Source: Pycnococcus provasolii (Eukaryota > Chlorophyta > Pseudoscourfieldiophyceae > Pseudoscourfieldiales). From it: a DNA stretch of 64,000 nucleotides. The DNA lies in NCBI GenBank assembly GCA_049487715.1, contig CP150567.1, positions 434,001 through 498,000 of the forward strand, read 5' to 3'. The position numbers and the translations under genes were made by a program. This document shows positions 9,742 to 19,579 of the stretch, in pieces (within the stretch, counting starts at the first letter, position 1; every line of letters begins with the position of its first letter). The notes below the pieces were generated by a model. That model saw only the letters and a program-made list of their open reading frames with translations. It did no database searches and was not told the origin of the DNA.

Positions 9742-11051
9742 TCATGCGTGCTTTCCTAAAAATAGCGCCACCGGGAACTGGATGGCACAGAGCGCGATCA
9801 GAAGAGGTGTTGCACTTTTGGGCATCGCGTCTGCACCTCCTCCCGGCACCGCGGACGCGAGGTGCCCGTAAGCGGCATGCGAGCGGCTCTCCGCAACGCG
9901 AGCTTTGAGCGTGCGCAGGAGAACCACGGCAGAGCACAGCGCGCCGTACATGAGCGTGGCGAAGTAGACTGACGTTGGCATCACCAGACCGACGGCGATG
10001 GCGACACAGAGGGGAATGAATGGATATCCAGAGTAGCTAAACACGTCGAGCATAGACACGCCAACCGGTGTTGAGCCGGAGACGGCGGACAGGATGAATC
10101 GCAGGAAGATTGCTTGGAAGCACCACACGCTCGCTCCATAGGAGATTGCGCCACGCACGAGAGTTGGCTGGAAACGGGACACCGTCGCTGCGTTCGCCGC
10201 TGCCTGTGCGGCTGCCGCCGCCGCTGCCGCTGCGGCAGCAGCCACATCAGGTTCACCGTCCGCGTTGGTTGTCACCGCACCAACAGCCGGCGCGGCAACG
10301 TTGCGCTTCGCCATGGACTCGCCGCGCATGATTACGAGCGCAACGAGCAGCGCGTACGTGAACAGTCCCATGAGCGGCACGTACAGGTCCGGCGCGTTGA
10401 TGTCGAAGCGCGGCGGCTTGTACGTCGTTCCCTGCGGTCCTGCAACGCTGTCAGGCACGCGCGCCCACGCGGATCCGCCACCCCCTCCTCTCTTTCCGTG
10501 CAGGAAGGGGCAGAGCAGGATCTTCACCTTGTGAATCACGTAGCTTGTTGAGACGTTGAAGTGGTAGTACAGCTGTCCTCCACCGAGTCCCCATGAGCTC
10601 ACCTTGCTGTGTATGTACTGGTTGGTTCCTCCAAAGAACTTCTCTCCGTACGCCGCGACGGCACCACGCGCGAGCGGCGACAGTCCGGGTAGTTCGTCGA
10701 CCATCCCTCCGATCGCGCTCTGGCCACCACCTGCTCCCGCTCCTCCGTTCATCGTGCCCATGCCGCCATACTGCTGCTGTGCGTATTGTTGTTGTTGCTG
10801 CTGCTGAAACTGCTGCGTTTGCTGCGGATTGAACTGCTGGTTAAACTGCCCCTGAGGGTGTGGTTGAAACTGCTGCGACGCGTGTTGCTGGTTTGCTTGC
10901 GGATTGAACTGCTGCTGGTTGAACTGCCCCTGAGGGGCTGCTGCTGCTGCTGCTGCGGGTTGAACTGCTGCTGCTGCGCCTGCTGCTGCTGCTGCTGCTG
11001 CTGCGGGTTCCAGAAGCCGAACGCCGGCTGCTGAGGCGCACTGGGCTGCAT
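9742..11051 (-). CDS. YIF1: YIF1 family ER-Golgi trafficking protein, with an apparent frameshift in its Gln-rich N-terminus
   Basis: The conserved part (from 10761 down) has YYHFNVSTSYVIHKVKILL, the YKPPRFDINAPDLYVPLM signature and several C-terminal membrane segments, as in YIF1, the partner of YIP1 in ER-to-Golgi vesicle traffic. Upstream the same strand continues as a Gln/Pro/Asn-rich N-terminus, but in two frames: MQPSAPQQPAFGFWNPQ starts at 11051 in one, and PQGQFNQQQFNP continues in the frame of the conserved domain. The switch falls at a four-base run (about 10934-10937). One base fewer there would make the frame continuous, so a sequencing indel or a real frameshift is likely. If intact from 10761 only, the protein is 339 residues. 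Ala/Gln repeats reflect CAG-type triplets. Confidence 0.85.
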
Positions 11052-11234
11052 GCTATCGTAGTAGTGTGCTGCTGCTGCTAAGGCTATCGCGACGAGAGGG
11101 TTGGACGTTGAAAGTGCGTGAGATCGGTTGGGATGAGGGCGGACGCGGCCACCTTTCGGAACAGGGGAAATTTCGGGGGACGCGCGCGGGGGCTTTTTTG
11201 GGGATCCCTAATAGGTCGGATACAATTTCTGGTT

Positions 11235-12191
11235 TTACATCTTGCCCACCCCGCCTGCGGTTGAGCTTGCGGTGAAATGCCCGTGCTTCCTCAGGTAACC
11301 AGCCTCGCCGCCGCCTTGCTCGAACGACGTCATCGTGCCCAGCGTGTAGTCCAGGAGTTGTAGTCCGTAGCAACCCGTGTTGACGGTGTGGTGGAAGTCG
11401 TGAACGACCGCCTCCTCCGAGTCGACGATGCCGAGCACGTTCAAAAAGTCAAGGAGCGGCGTGCCTCGCAGGCAGTAGCCGCTGTGCGCCTCGTACGTGC
11501 GTTGCAGGCGTATCGCCACCCACGCGCAAAGAAGCACCGGATGCGCGCCAAGGAATATTGCGCCACCCAGTGTTGGAAACTGGTTGCTAATGATTGTCTC
11601 GAGGGGGTGCGCATACTCCGCCGCGGGTGCGACGGTTCCCTTCCAGCTGTGGTGCTTCTTGTGAATCGTGCGGTACAGAAACGGCGACGCGTGCAGCAGC
11701 CGGTGCGTGGAGTAGAATCCGACGTCGTTGAAGAGATGTGCAGCGGCCATCACAACTGCGATGTCCCAGAGAGACGCTGGCAGCGGCGCGGCGATATCAG
11801 CGGCGCCCAACTTCTTTGTGAGCGGGTAGAGGACCCACGCGGCGATGGGGCTGGTAACGAATTGACCAAGCGCCGTCTCCGCCCATAGTCGCCTCATCAG
11901 GCTGTCGCTGGGTACTTCTGCCTTCTTCCGGTGCATTTTGAACTTTTGCATCCATCCGAACGTGTCGCACACGATAAACGGCATTGCGAAGAGCAAGTTG
12001 CATACGAGGTGGTTCGCGCACATGAGAATGACCCACATGGCGCGGTCTGAGAGTCCGTAAACGTGCGCGCCCACGTCTGCCGCCGCGCGTATTGCCGGTG
12101 CAACGGCGCACGCGAGGAGCGTTCCCACGACCATATCTTTCGCGACGAGTTTGGCAGAGCGCATGGAGGCGGACGCGAGGGTAACGGACAT
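11235..12191 (-). CDS. Fatty acid hydroxylase/sterol desaturase family protein (ERG25/SMO-like)
   Basis: 318 residues from the ATG giving MSVTLASAS. A longer frame starts at 12377, but its extra 62 residues look like untranslated leader or, less likely, a targeting peptide. The di-iron histidine motifs are in order: HRLLH, HKKHH and HDFHH, with EYAHPLE between. Three or four hydrophobic segments lie before and between them. This is the family of C-4 sterol methyl oxidases, sterol desaturases and related hydroxylases, which act in the ER membrane with cytochrome b5-type electron donors. The exact substrate is not settled; C-4 methyl sterol oxidase is the best guess. Confidence 0.8.
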   Translation of the reverse strand: MSVTLASASMRSAKLVAKDMVVGTLLACAVAPAIRAAADVGAHVYGLSDRAMWVILMCANHLVCNLLFAMPFIVCDTFGWMQKFKMHRKKAEVPSDSLMRRLWAETALGQFVTSPIAAWVLYPLTKKLGAADIAAPLPASLWDIAVVMAAAHLFNDVGFYSTHRLLHASPFLYRTIHKKHHSWKGTVAPAAEYAHPLETIISNQFPTLGGAIFLGAHPVLLCAWVAIRLQRTYEAHSGYCLRGTPLLDFLNVLGIVDSEEAVVHDFHHTVNTGCYGLQLLDYTLGTMTSFEQGGGEAGYLRKHGHFTASSTAGGVGKM

Positions 12192-12871
12192 GACGACGTG
12201 CGTCTTTCTTGAAGTGGTCCCGCCGAGTGAGAGGGAGGAGTGACGTGGTGCGAACGGGGAGAGGCGGAGGGCGGAGGAATCGCGTGAGACACATCGCAGG
12301 CACGACAGGATCACCTCAGATGTGCTGATGTGGTACACTGGTACAGATAAGTTAAGGTCAGGAGCTGTTGACATCACATCACTCTCACGCCCTGTAAGCT
12401 AGGATAGGAGGTTGGCATCAGCCATCAGCTGTCAGCCATCGGCATCGGTGGGTGGCTCCTCGGTCCTCCTCCCGGTCCCGGATTGCTCCCTCAATTGCCT
12501 GATGAAAAGTGCTGAAATCACAAAGGGTCCCGAGGATGCGTAGACTAGACTACATAGTACTATGATGCCTCGTCACAACCTCCTCGTCAGTCGGCACTGC
12601 AACGGAGGTCTACGATAACAACCGTCACTGGTTGTTGCGGCGCCGTCACATGTCGGAAGAAATGGTCGAATCACACACTGCTCGAGCATAATTTCTACTT
12701 GCCACTTGCCCGACCTCAGATGTCAGAGGATGACCACCTTGTTGCGTGTGTGCAAGGCCTCCCACCCCTCTCCCTCGGCCCTCCTTCCATCAAGCAAAGC
12801 TCTCTCTCACCACCCTCTCCTCGGCTCATAAACTTACCTATTACCAACTAGTAGGTTTCTCGGGGAGAGAG
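12192..12871. other. Intergenic region, no gene recognised
   Basis: Upstream of the oxygenase gene. Contains short CATCAGC/TCAGCCATC-type imperfect repeats (about 12414-12445). I see no RNA gene or convincing ORF. Confidence 0.5.
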
Positions 12872-13033
12872 ATGGCGCAGACCGACGAGACGACTGAGGC
12901 GACAGCGGAATCACCTGAGGTCGCCTACAAGCTCGAAACAGCAGCTGGCATTTATGAGGTCATTTGGCTTCGTGACGAAGTAGTTGTTTTATGCCACTAT
13001 CATCAACGTACAGATTGTTACGATTGTCTTTGA
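12872..13033 (+). CDS. Small hypothetical ORF (53 aa)
   Basis: MAQTDETTEATAESPEVAY..., acidic and Thr-rich, ending in residues encoded by the tandem repeat at 13008. No family recognised. It could be a first exon, a decayed gene fragment or chance. It is the only plausible coding stretch between the oxygenase and the GAF gene. Confidence 0.25.
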   Translation: MAQTDETTEATAESPEVAYKLETAAGIYEVIWLRDEVVVLCHYHQRTDCYDCL

Positions 13034-13138
13034 AGTATAAACAGGGTACAGATTGTTACGATTGTCTTTGAAGTATAAACAGCGATTGTGTTTGAAGTAT
13101 AATTGTATAAACAGCGATTGTGTTTGAAGTATAAATAG
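13008..13138 (+). repeat. AT-rich tandem repeat
   Basis: Two near-perfect 38-bp copies (GTACAGATTGTTACGATTGT...) at 13008-13045 and 13046-13083, then two shorter derivatives sharing GATTGTGTTTGAAGTATAA. It lies at the 3' end of the minus-strand GAF gene and is more AT-rich than its surroundings. Confidence 0.8.
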
Positions 13139-13173
13139 ACGTTGTCACGCCAGTGACGAAAACGTTTCGGCGA

Positions 13174-16100
13174 TCAGGGTCTCTGCTTGAGGCGGTGGGC
13201 AAGTACCATGCCAGCGACACCGGCAATGCGAGCTGCTATTGTCACCACGTCGTCGGGATACGAACCGACGTCATCCACCACCTCTTTGCCATCAGCCTCG
13301 AGTCGTTCCGTTTTGTTTGTGCACTGCACCACAGCGGCCGTCTCGCCATTCGGGCCTATGAGTGGAATTGTCAAGATCGCTTTGTTCAGCTCTGGGTCAC
13401 CGAAGAATCGATCGTCCGTCGGTGCGCGATGTGCATTCACGATGGCAGTTGATCGAGCAACAGCGCCTAGAATGCCAAGATCCGCAGGCATACGAGGTAC
13501 CGCATTGAAAAAGCCGTTTCCAGCCCCAGGCTCCTTGCCAAGCTCGCCAAGATTCTTCGGCAAAATCGGGCGGATGTTAAGGTCCGCCGCGTCTACTGCA
13601 CGAACTGCCACACCTTTCATTCTATCATTATCAAGGCGAGCGATTGGTTCTTCACGAATAAGATTCTTCCGAAGCTTGTCAAAAGTCCATAGAGCGCACT
13701 GCTCACACCCAACAATTTCGCGGAAGTCGAGCACGAGGCTTTCGACTAGCTCTTCGATCACCGCGCTCTCCGTCATGTGACTCAGCGTAGAGGCCATGAG
13801 TGACTCGAGACGTTTGCTGCGAGACAGCTCCCTCTCGAGCTCATCGCGCTGCATGGTGATGGAAGCCATCCTCGCGAACATCATGGATAGGCGCACATCT
13901 TCGTCCGTAAATGAGTAGCTATCCATGCCACGCTTGTTTGATAGGGCAAAACAGCCGAGCACATTGCCGCGGAAACCAATGATCGGCACGCACATGGCAG
14001 TGCGCGTTTTATAGCTGGTAAGAATGTCCATTTTTTCGTCATGGTACTTGTCCGATGGTGCGTCATGTGAGACGACTGCCTGTGCGAGCGTCACGCACCG
14101 TACCGGGAAACCTGCTTTTTCGAGGGGATCCATTTCATCATCACCGTCGCCGGGATCACTAAAGGCACCCGGAACAATCTCAGTGCCCGGAGTCAACCAC
14201 TGTCCTCGCACGCGAAGAGGAAGCCGAGCGACCCCGTCGCCTCCGTAACCTTGAACGCGACTCGAGATCGTGCACTGCACTGGATCGACGACGAAGAAGT
14301 TGCCACGCTCGCACATCATAATGCGCTGCAGCGTGCCTGCCATGAGCGTCGTGATGCCAGGGGCACTGAAGTAGAAAGGGTCACGGTCTCCTGGCCGGTC
14401 TCCCGTGACACGTTCGAAGAGCTTTTCGTCGTCGTAGATCACGTCAGGCTCTAGCGGAGCATTGCGATCGTAGTCGGAGATAAATCCAATGCTTTGTAGC
14501 AGTGAGTCGAGTGCTTTGTCACGGCGCCTCTGATGCACACCCTCAAACCCTTTCGACATAAATAGCGCGATCGCCGATACGAGCATCAGATCATCGTCCG
14601 TGAACGGAACAATTGTCGTCTCTCCACTTGAAGTGGTTTCCTTTTTGTTGATGCACTGGATCACTCCCTGAACGTTGTTGGTGGCACGGCGCTTCGACGA
14701 CATAATGGGCGCTGTGAGCACGCTCTTTGTTCGGTACCCAGTTTTCTTGTCGAAGCTCTGGTCAAACTCGGGCATGTCGTACGCATCTTTAATGAGCCTT
14801 CCCCTGCCATTGAACGCGCACCAACCTGCAAGGCCGTGCGGTTTTGTCGGGTCGTTCTTCGCCATCATGGGAATTCGAATGTGCGTAACCTCCTGGCCGC
14901 TCACGCTTTGCACAGGCGCAAGCGTCCACAACGTGGGCCACGCCACGTTGGTTCGATCGCAGAGGAACACCGACGATCTGTCAGCTCCGACGATAGAAGC
15001 CACCACATCGCCCGCTCGCTGGAATATTTTCGGCAAGTCTTCCGGTGACGCATCCGCGAGAAGCGTTTGCAGATCAACAAGCCGCGAATCACCATTCAAG
15101 ATCTCCTGCACATCTTTCGGCAGCACCGAAAACATGTCCTCCTCGTCTACTGTCTGCACGCCCTTGGATCGCATCTTAACCGCCTTGACAACCGCGCGCA
15201 GGCCATCGGCGATGCTGGACGGCCTACCGCCTGTGGAAGCTGTTGTGTTCGATGCGCGCTCGAGAATCTCGCGGCGTTCTCGCTCACGTTCGAGAGCCTC
15301 CAGATGCTCCTTCCTGCGTCGCTGGCGTTCCGCCTTCTCCTCCGCCGCTCGCTTTGCCACCTCCTCCTCCGCTCGGGCCTGTATGTTGGCCGCCAGCGCC
15401 CCATTTCCCACACCCCATCTAATGCTAGCAGCGTGTGGTCGATATGGATTGGCAGCCTGGGCAGAGCGCACGATGAAGTTGCCAACCGTTCTCGTTGGCG
15501 ATACAAGAGCCTTGAAGTCGGACGTAGTCTGATTATCCTGATTGCCGTCGTTGTTCTCGTCGCCACTGTTCCTCCGCACGAGCAGGGGAATTTCAGGCAT
15601 CTGCAATCTCGTCGTCTCTTTCCGCTGCGTAAAGCGCGGCGACACGAGCACGCGAGGCGTTGGCGCTTCGACAGCGACGAGGGAGTGCGGCGTGATGGGC
15701 GGCAACTTCTTGAGATTTGTTTTTCTCCTTCTCGGCGTAGTTGCAAGTACTCCTGCGGACGTAGTGATGGTTGCCGACAGCCTGACGGCGAGTGGCAGGG
15801 CGCCATCAGTGACGAGCGTGTTAGCACTACTCTCCTTGATGGATCGTGCCGTCACCGCGCCACTGGACGACGGCGTTTGCATAGCTGACGTCCTTACGCC
15901 AAGGTCCTCACGTGCGGCTTCATCCGTCGACCCGTTGTTGCTTATCCTTGCGACAAACTCGTCGTGGTCACTGCTATAGCGAACCCAGAAGTTGGGCCCT
16001 AAGTTGTATCCGGCTGCCGATGTTGTTGTGGCGTTGTTCGTTTCCTTTGGGGACATCGCCTTTCCTTTCGAGCTGCTTCGAGAGGTGAGCGGTCCGTCCT

Positions 16101-16242
16101 CGTCTCTGACGACGTCGTAGTCCGCGGGCAGGTTTGCGAGAGACGAGCTCCCACTGATGGTTGGCGCGCTGGCTGGCGTCTCTTGCTCCCCAAGCTCAGG
16201 CGCTTGAGCTCTGGCGAGAAAGTAGGATACGTCTCGCGACAT
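13174..16242 (-). CDS. Multi-GAF-domain protein (three GAF domains, no output domain seen)
   Basis: 1,022 residues from the first true ATG (MSRDVSYFLARA). The first 330 residues are low-complexity and probably disordered. A short charged helix of the type ERERREILERA comes next. GAF1 (about 395-568) has ADRSSVFLCD and GVIQCINKKE; GAF2 (about 620-795) has GCFALSNKRG and SFTDEDVRL; GAF3 (about 808-1019) has GCEQCALWTFDK and AVVQCTNKTE. The NK[RKT]-x-FTDED pattern is that of cyclic-nucleotide phosphodiesterase/adenylate cyclase GAF domains, which bind cAMP or cGMP. No phosphodiesterase HD, cyclase or kinase domain follows; the chain ends in HRLKQRP. It may be a stand-alone cyclic-nucleotide or small-molecule sensor acting through partners. 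Ligand residues were not checked. Confidence 0.75.
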   Translation of the reverse strand: MSRDVSYFLARAQAPELGEQETPASAPTISGSSSLANLPADYDVVRDEDGPLTSRSSSKGKAMSPKETNNATTTSAAGYNLGPNFWVRYSSDHDEFVARISNNGSTDEAAREDLGVRTSAMQTPSSSGAVTARSIKESSANTLVTDGALPLAVRLSATITTSAGVLATTPRRRKTNLKKLPPITPHSLVAVEAPTPRVLVSPRFTQRKETTRLQMPEIPLLVRRNSGDENNDGNQDNQTTSDFKALVSPTRTVGNFIVRSAQAANPYRPHAASIRWGVGNGALAANIQARAEEEVAKRAAEEKAERQRRRKEHLEALERERERREILERASNTTASTGGRPSSIADGLRAVVKAVKMRSKGVQTVDEEDMFSVLPKDVQEILNGDSRLVDLQTLLADASPEDLPKIFQRAGDVVASIVGADRSSVFLCDRTNVAWPTLWTLAPVQSVSGQEVTHIRIPMMAKNDPTKPHGLAGWCAFNGRGRLIKDAYDMPEFDQSFDKKTGYRTKSVLTAPIMSSKRRATNNVQGVIQCINKKETTSSGETTIVPFTDDDLMLVSAIALFMSKGFEGVHQRRRDKALDSLLQSIGFISDYDRNAPLEPDVIYDDEKLFERVTGDRPGDRDPFYFSAPGITTLMAGTLQRIMMCERGNFFVVDPVQCTISSRVQGYGGDGVARLPLRVRGQWLTPGTEIVPGAFSDPGDGDDEMDPLEKAGFPVRCVTLAQAVVSHDAPSDKYHDEKMDILTSYKTRTAMCVPIIGFRGNVLGCFALSNKRGMDSYSFTDEDVRLSMMFARMASITMQRDELERELSRSKRLESLMASTLSHMTESAVIEELVESLVLDFREIVGCEQCALWTFDKLRKNLIREEPIARLDNDRMKGVAVRAVDAADLNIRPILPKNLGELGKEPGAGNGFFNAVPRMPADLGILGAVARSTAIVNAHRAPTDDRFFGDPELNKAILTIPLIGPNGETAAVVQCTNKTERLEADGKEVVDDVGSYPDDVVTIAARIAGVAGMVLAHRLKQRP

Positions 16243-17055
16243 CCTTGTAACGTCGTTGTTGGTTGGTGCGTGCAAGGCACCTACAGCATTGTCCGAGAGG
16301 TTGTCGTGGTTGTGGGATGGATGATTCGTGTGCCTAGTTGGATGTTGTTGCGTTCCCTTGTTACAACCCTGTTGTCGTGCGAGGGGAGGGACTAGGGCGT
16401 CGCCCGAGGAACGGCCTCAAGGTGTTACCTGTACCGTCTTAGTTATGCGTCGTCGAGAACAGCGGTACAGTACCTTTAGCGAAGAACAGGCGAAGAACAG
16501 GGTCTGAGGGTCCTCGCAGAACAACGCATACAATTAAGAATAAGGCGACGCATCTGGTGTGGCATCGCCCGATCCCCTTTGAGCCCTTTCCCTTTCCCAT
16601 GCCCATGCCCTCTCCCTCCAGCCCTCTCCCGTCCCCTGCATGCCTCCTTCTTCCTTCAACAACCTCACACTCACACTCACACTCCCTCTGTCACTCCCTC
16701 TGTCACTCACTCACCGTCACCGTTCTTCCTTCTCCTTCTCCTTCTCCGGACTCGACACCTCAGGACTGCTGTTAAAAAAAAACTTCACAAAGAGAGAAGC
16801 ACCGGTACAGGAACAACACGCAACCTCCTCTTGTTTCTTCCTCCTCGTGGTAACCTCGAGTTTAGGCGGGTCCGTCTCCCTGCTCCTCCTGATTCTTACT
16901 CTTACTAGGAAGGAGGTCGAAGGGTGTGTGATGCCAAGTCCCTGAGGGAGATTGATTGCCACTGCCATTGCAAGAATCGGTTACCCCGCCGCAACCCGCT
17001 CTCTCTTCTTCTCGGAGGAACCACTTCCAGCCTCGCCCTCGAATTCGCAACGACG
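16243..17055. other. Intergenic region with a pyrimidine-rich tract
   Basis: Between the divergent GAF and ML-protein genes. From about 16565 to 16760 the plus strand is strongly C/T-rich with ACACTC and CCCTCTGTCACT short repeats. No gene or RNA recognised. Confidence 0.5.
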
Positions 17056-17723
17056 ATGCGCATCGATGCGCGTATGCGTATCGTGACGCTCGTGTGCGCC
17101 GTGGCTGCCCTGACGACGGCACCAGGTGGGGTCTCGTGCGCACGAATTCCGACGCAAACGGAAGCCGACATCATGTCGTCACAAACACAAACGCAGACGA
17201 CTTGCAGAAGGCGAAGCCGGTCAAGTTCAGCTATAGTGACTGCGGAGCGACGAAAGGTGACACAGTTGCTTTCAAATCGCTCAGCTTAACACCCTCCCCA
17301 ATCGTATGGGGTGAAAACGTCACGTTCAGTGCAGACGTTGCGCTTAAGACAGCGCTGCCGGCATCCGCGGGTGGAGACCTCTCCGTGTCGCTGACCGTGA
17401 AGCGTCGCATACTCGGTAAGGAGTGGGTTAAGATGCCGTGCGTGGACAACGTAGGCTCGTGCAAGGTAACGGGCCTCTGCGCGAAGCTTTCAAAAGAGCT
17501 ACCGCCCTCACAGCCTTGTCCATATGGCTTACCCGCATGCCGCTGCCCTTTCGCCGCGAGCGAGTACGACGTACCACTGACGAGCCTTTTCGTTCCAGTG
17601 CCTCCGTCGCTGCCGTCTTGGCTCGAGGATAGCAGCGTTTACGTTGAAGCTATAGCGCACGACGAAAGCGGCGGTGGAAAGGAAGTTGCGTGCCTGGAGC
17701 TGTACTTCTCGCTGAGCAAGTAA
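17056..17723 (+). CDS. Secreted GM2-activator-like ML-domain lipid-binding protein
   Basis: The body (FSYSDCG, NVTFSADV, WVKMPCVDNVGSCKV, PCPYGLPACRCPF, LPSWLEDSSVYVEA, ACLELYFSL) follows the animal GM2 ganglioside activator in spacing and cysteine pattern. A signal peptide (MRIDARMRIVTLVCAVAAL) opens at 17056 in another frame. A short intron joins them best: donor AG|GTGGGG, intron 17126-17196 (71 nt), acceptor ACGCAG, giving 198 residues. A 77-nt alternative (17131-17207) also keeps frame. ML proteins extract or carry single lipids in lysosomes or vacuoles. Lipid specificity cannot be inferred. Confidence 0.78.
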
Positions 17724-17866
17724 AATCGATAAAACTTTGTTTATTTGCCGTTGCATGCTGCGACGATGGCGTGCTTTTTGTCAGTCAGTTAGTCAGTCTC
17801 TCTCTCTCTGTATTGTGGCGTATAGTGCGTGTTGTGCTAGTTGGTAGATAGACTAATTAGTACACT

Positions 17867-18679
17867 TCATTTCTTACTTTTTTTTTGCTTCTGCTTCTGC
17901 TCCTCCTCCCATTCGTCGAGCGCTGCGCTCAGAACGAGCGCCTGCGCCTTTGCGTTTGCATTGGCCTCGTCGAATAGAGCGCGCGCACCACCCAACAACC
18001 CACCTTGTTCCTGCTCTTCCTGCTCTTCCTGCTCTTCCTGCTCTTCGGCTGAGACATCGTCAGCTTCCGATGCCAGTGCCGCTGGTGCTTCCGGCGCTTC
18101 TTGCCTTGCGTCGTCAGCTGCAATCGTCTTCGTCGCACCAAAACCCTTTGCAGTCTTTCTTGCGTTTTGAGCCCGCTTGGTTGGTCCTCCCTTGACTCGC
18201 TTCTTCGCTCTTAGCTGCACCTCCTTCCAAATTTCTTGAACGCGTCTTTGTATTAAAGTGTGTGTTGAGTTAGTGATTGCTATCCATCCGCAAACGGCTG
18301 GTGCGAAGCTGACGTACTCTTCTGCCATCGTCTCTTCTGTGCGCCAAGCTGCAACCGCGGCGGTCGCGAACGCGCCATCCAGCACGATGGTTGTTAAGCT
18401 TGCTTCTGGGAGAGGAAGATCCGCAACTGTGTCGACGCCAGCTATTCCCTTGAGCACTTGTGCGGCAAGTTGTATTCCCGCGCCTGCAACAGCCGCTGCG
18501 TAGAGCGTTTTGCGCGCAGGTCGATAGGTTGCCGTTTTCCTTTCTGCGTCGTATATTTCCTTAGGAATACTTTCGTTCCGTGACGAGGACGAGGACGAGG
18601 CTGAGGCGCGTGTGCGATAGACGCGTGCCGTGCGGTGTGCCAGTGCCCGCGTGGGAGTGCGCTGGCAAGTGGCCGTCAT
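17867..18679 (-). CDS. Unrecognised, probably plastid-targeted membrane protein
   Basis: 270 residues. The leader MTATCQRTPTRALAHRTARV followed by Arg/Ala/Ser-rich sequence looks like a plastid transit peptide. Two moderately hydrophobic stretches follow (TLYAAAVAGAGIQLAAQVL and FAPAVCGWIAI). The C-terminal third is highly charged: a basic KRVKGGPTKRAQ segment, then an acidic EEQ triplet repeat encoded by a CTCTTCCTG-type repeat (about 18007-18050), and a Lys-rich tail. I do not recognise a family. Confidence 0.6.
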   Translation of the reverse strand: MTATCQRTPTRALAHRTARVYRTRASASSSSSSRNESIPKEIYDAERKTATYRPARKTLYAAAVAGAGIQLAAQVLKGIAGVDTVADLPLPEASLTTIVLDGAFATAAVAAWRTEETMAEEYVSFAPAVCGWIAITNSTHTLIQRRVQEIWKEVQLRAKKRVKGGPTKRAQNARKTAKGFGATKTIAADDARQEAPEAPAALASEADDVSAEEQEEQEEQEEQEQGGLLGGARALFDEANANAKAQALVLSAALDEWEEEQKQKQKKSKK

Positions 18680-18919
18680 CGCACGCCAAGACGGCGGCGA
18701 GCGGAGAAGAGAAAGAACGAGAATAGCGTAGCCTATCCAAGGGGGAGGGGGATGGGGTTAGGGGTACGGTTAGGTTCCTCGTGACGGCCCCCCTCCCTCC
18801 CTCCCCTCTGCCCCTCTGTTATTCTGTGCCATGTCGGCCGTCCGTGTCACTTCCCGCTCGTCGCACACTCCACCTCCTCTCATGCCATAGCACTTGCAAT
18901 TTACACGTCTACGTCATAC

Positions 18920-19579
18920 ATGCAAGACACCAACTCCCTAGCCTCGCACCTGCACGCATACGGAGTGCCGCCACACGTTGCCGCACGACTCGTTCACATC
19001 ACAACCTCGCTCGCGCCCTTCGTTTCCGACGAAGACCTCATCAGCCTTGGCATCGACACTATTGGAGCAAGACGGAGAGTCATGCACGCATTCGCGGCAC
19101 TGGCGAAAAATACACAAACGACCAAAAAGGGGAAAGGTGCGGCGCCTGCCTCGGCACGCCAGACGACGTTGCACGCCTTTCAACACAATGCGGTCGTGTG
19201 CGCGGACGGGGTGGTGTGGGAGCCGCCGCAAGAGGAGACGACACTTGCACAAACAGAAGAAAGAGGTGGTCACGATGCGTGCGGCGACGGCGCTCATGAC
19301 GGCGGTGGTGAACCCGCTTACCTCGGTGTTGGCGGCGACGACGGCGGCGACGACATACAGCCGAGCCCTGGGCATATGCGCATGCGTCCGTCGAGGCTTC
19401 GAACGAGGCTCGCGGTGACGTCTTCTCAGGAGGCGCGTGCGGAAAGAGTGTGGGGGGAGACGGCACGAGGACCTTTCGATGACGAAAACTTTCACGACGA
19501 CTTCGAGACAGCGGCCTTGTTGGAGTCCTTGGCAGACGAGGACGAGCTCGGTCCGCCGACACAGCCACCAGACATGTAA
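18920..19579 (+). CDS. SAM-like domain protein with an imperfect PIP-box-like motif
   Basis: 219 residues. Residues 4-60 (SLASHLHAYGVPPHVAARLV ... EDLISLGIDTIGARRRVM) fit a sterile alpha motif domain, including the LGI-x-T-x-GARR turn. Next comes a basic Lys/Gly segment and QTTLHAFQ, similar to the PCNA-binding QxxLxxFF box but lacking the second aromatic. The rest is acidic and low-complexity. SAM domains mediate protein oligomerisation or nucleic-acid binding; plant SNM1-type repair nucleases carry one, but no nuclease domain is present here. The ORF is intronless. Function unknown. Confidence 0.55.
   Translation: MQDTNSLASHLHAYGVPPHVAARLVHITTSLAPFVSDEDLISLGIDTIGARRRVMHAFAALAKNTQTTKKGKGAAPASARQTTLHAFQHNAVVCADGVVWEPPQEETTLAQTEERGGHDACGDGAHDGGGEPAYLGVGGDDGGDDIQPSPGHMRMRPSRLRTRLAVTSSQEARAERVWGETARGPFDDENFHDDFETAALLESLADEDELGPPTQPPDM

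Noticed and set aside
10749-11051. Separate 100-residue Gln/Ser-rich protein
   Set aside because: Its first half is the YIF1 N-terminus and its Ser-rich second half is the out-of-frame reading after the frameshift.
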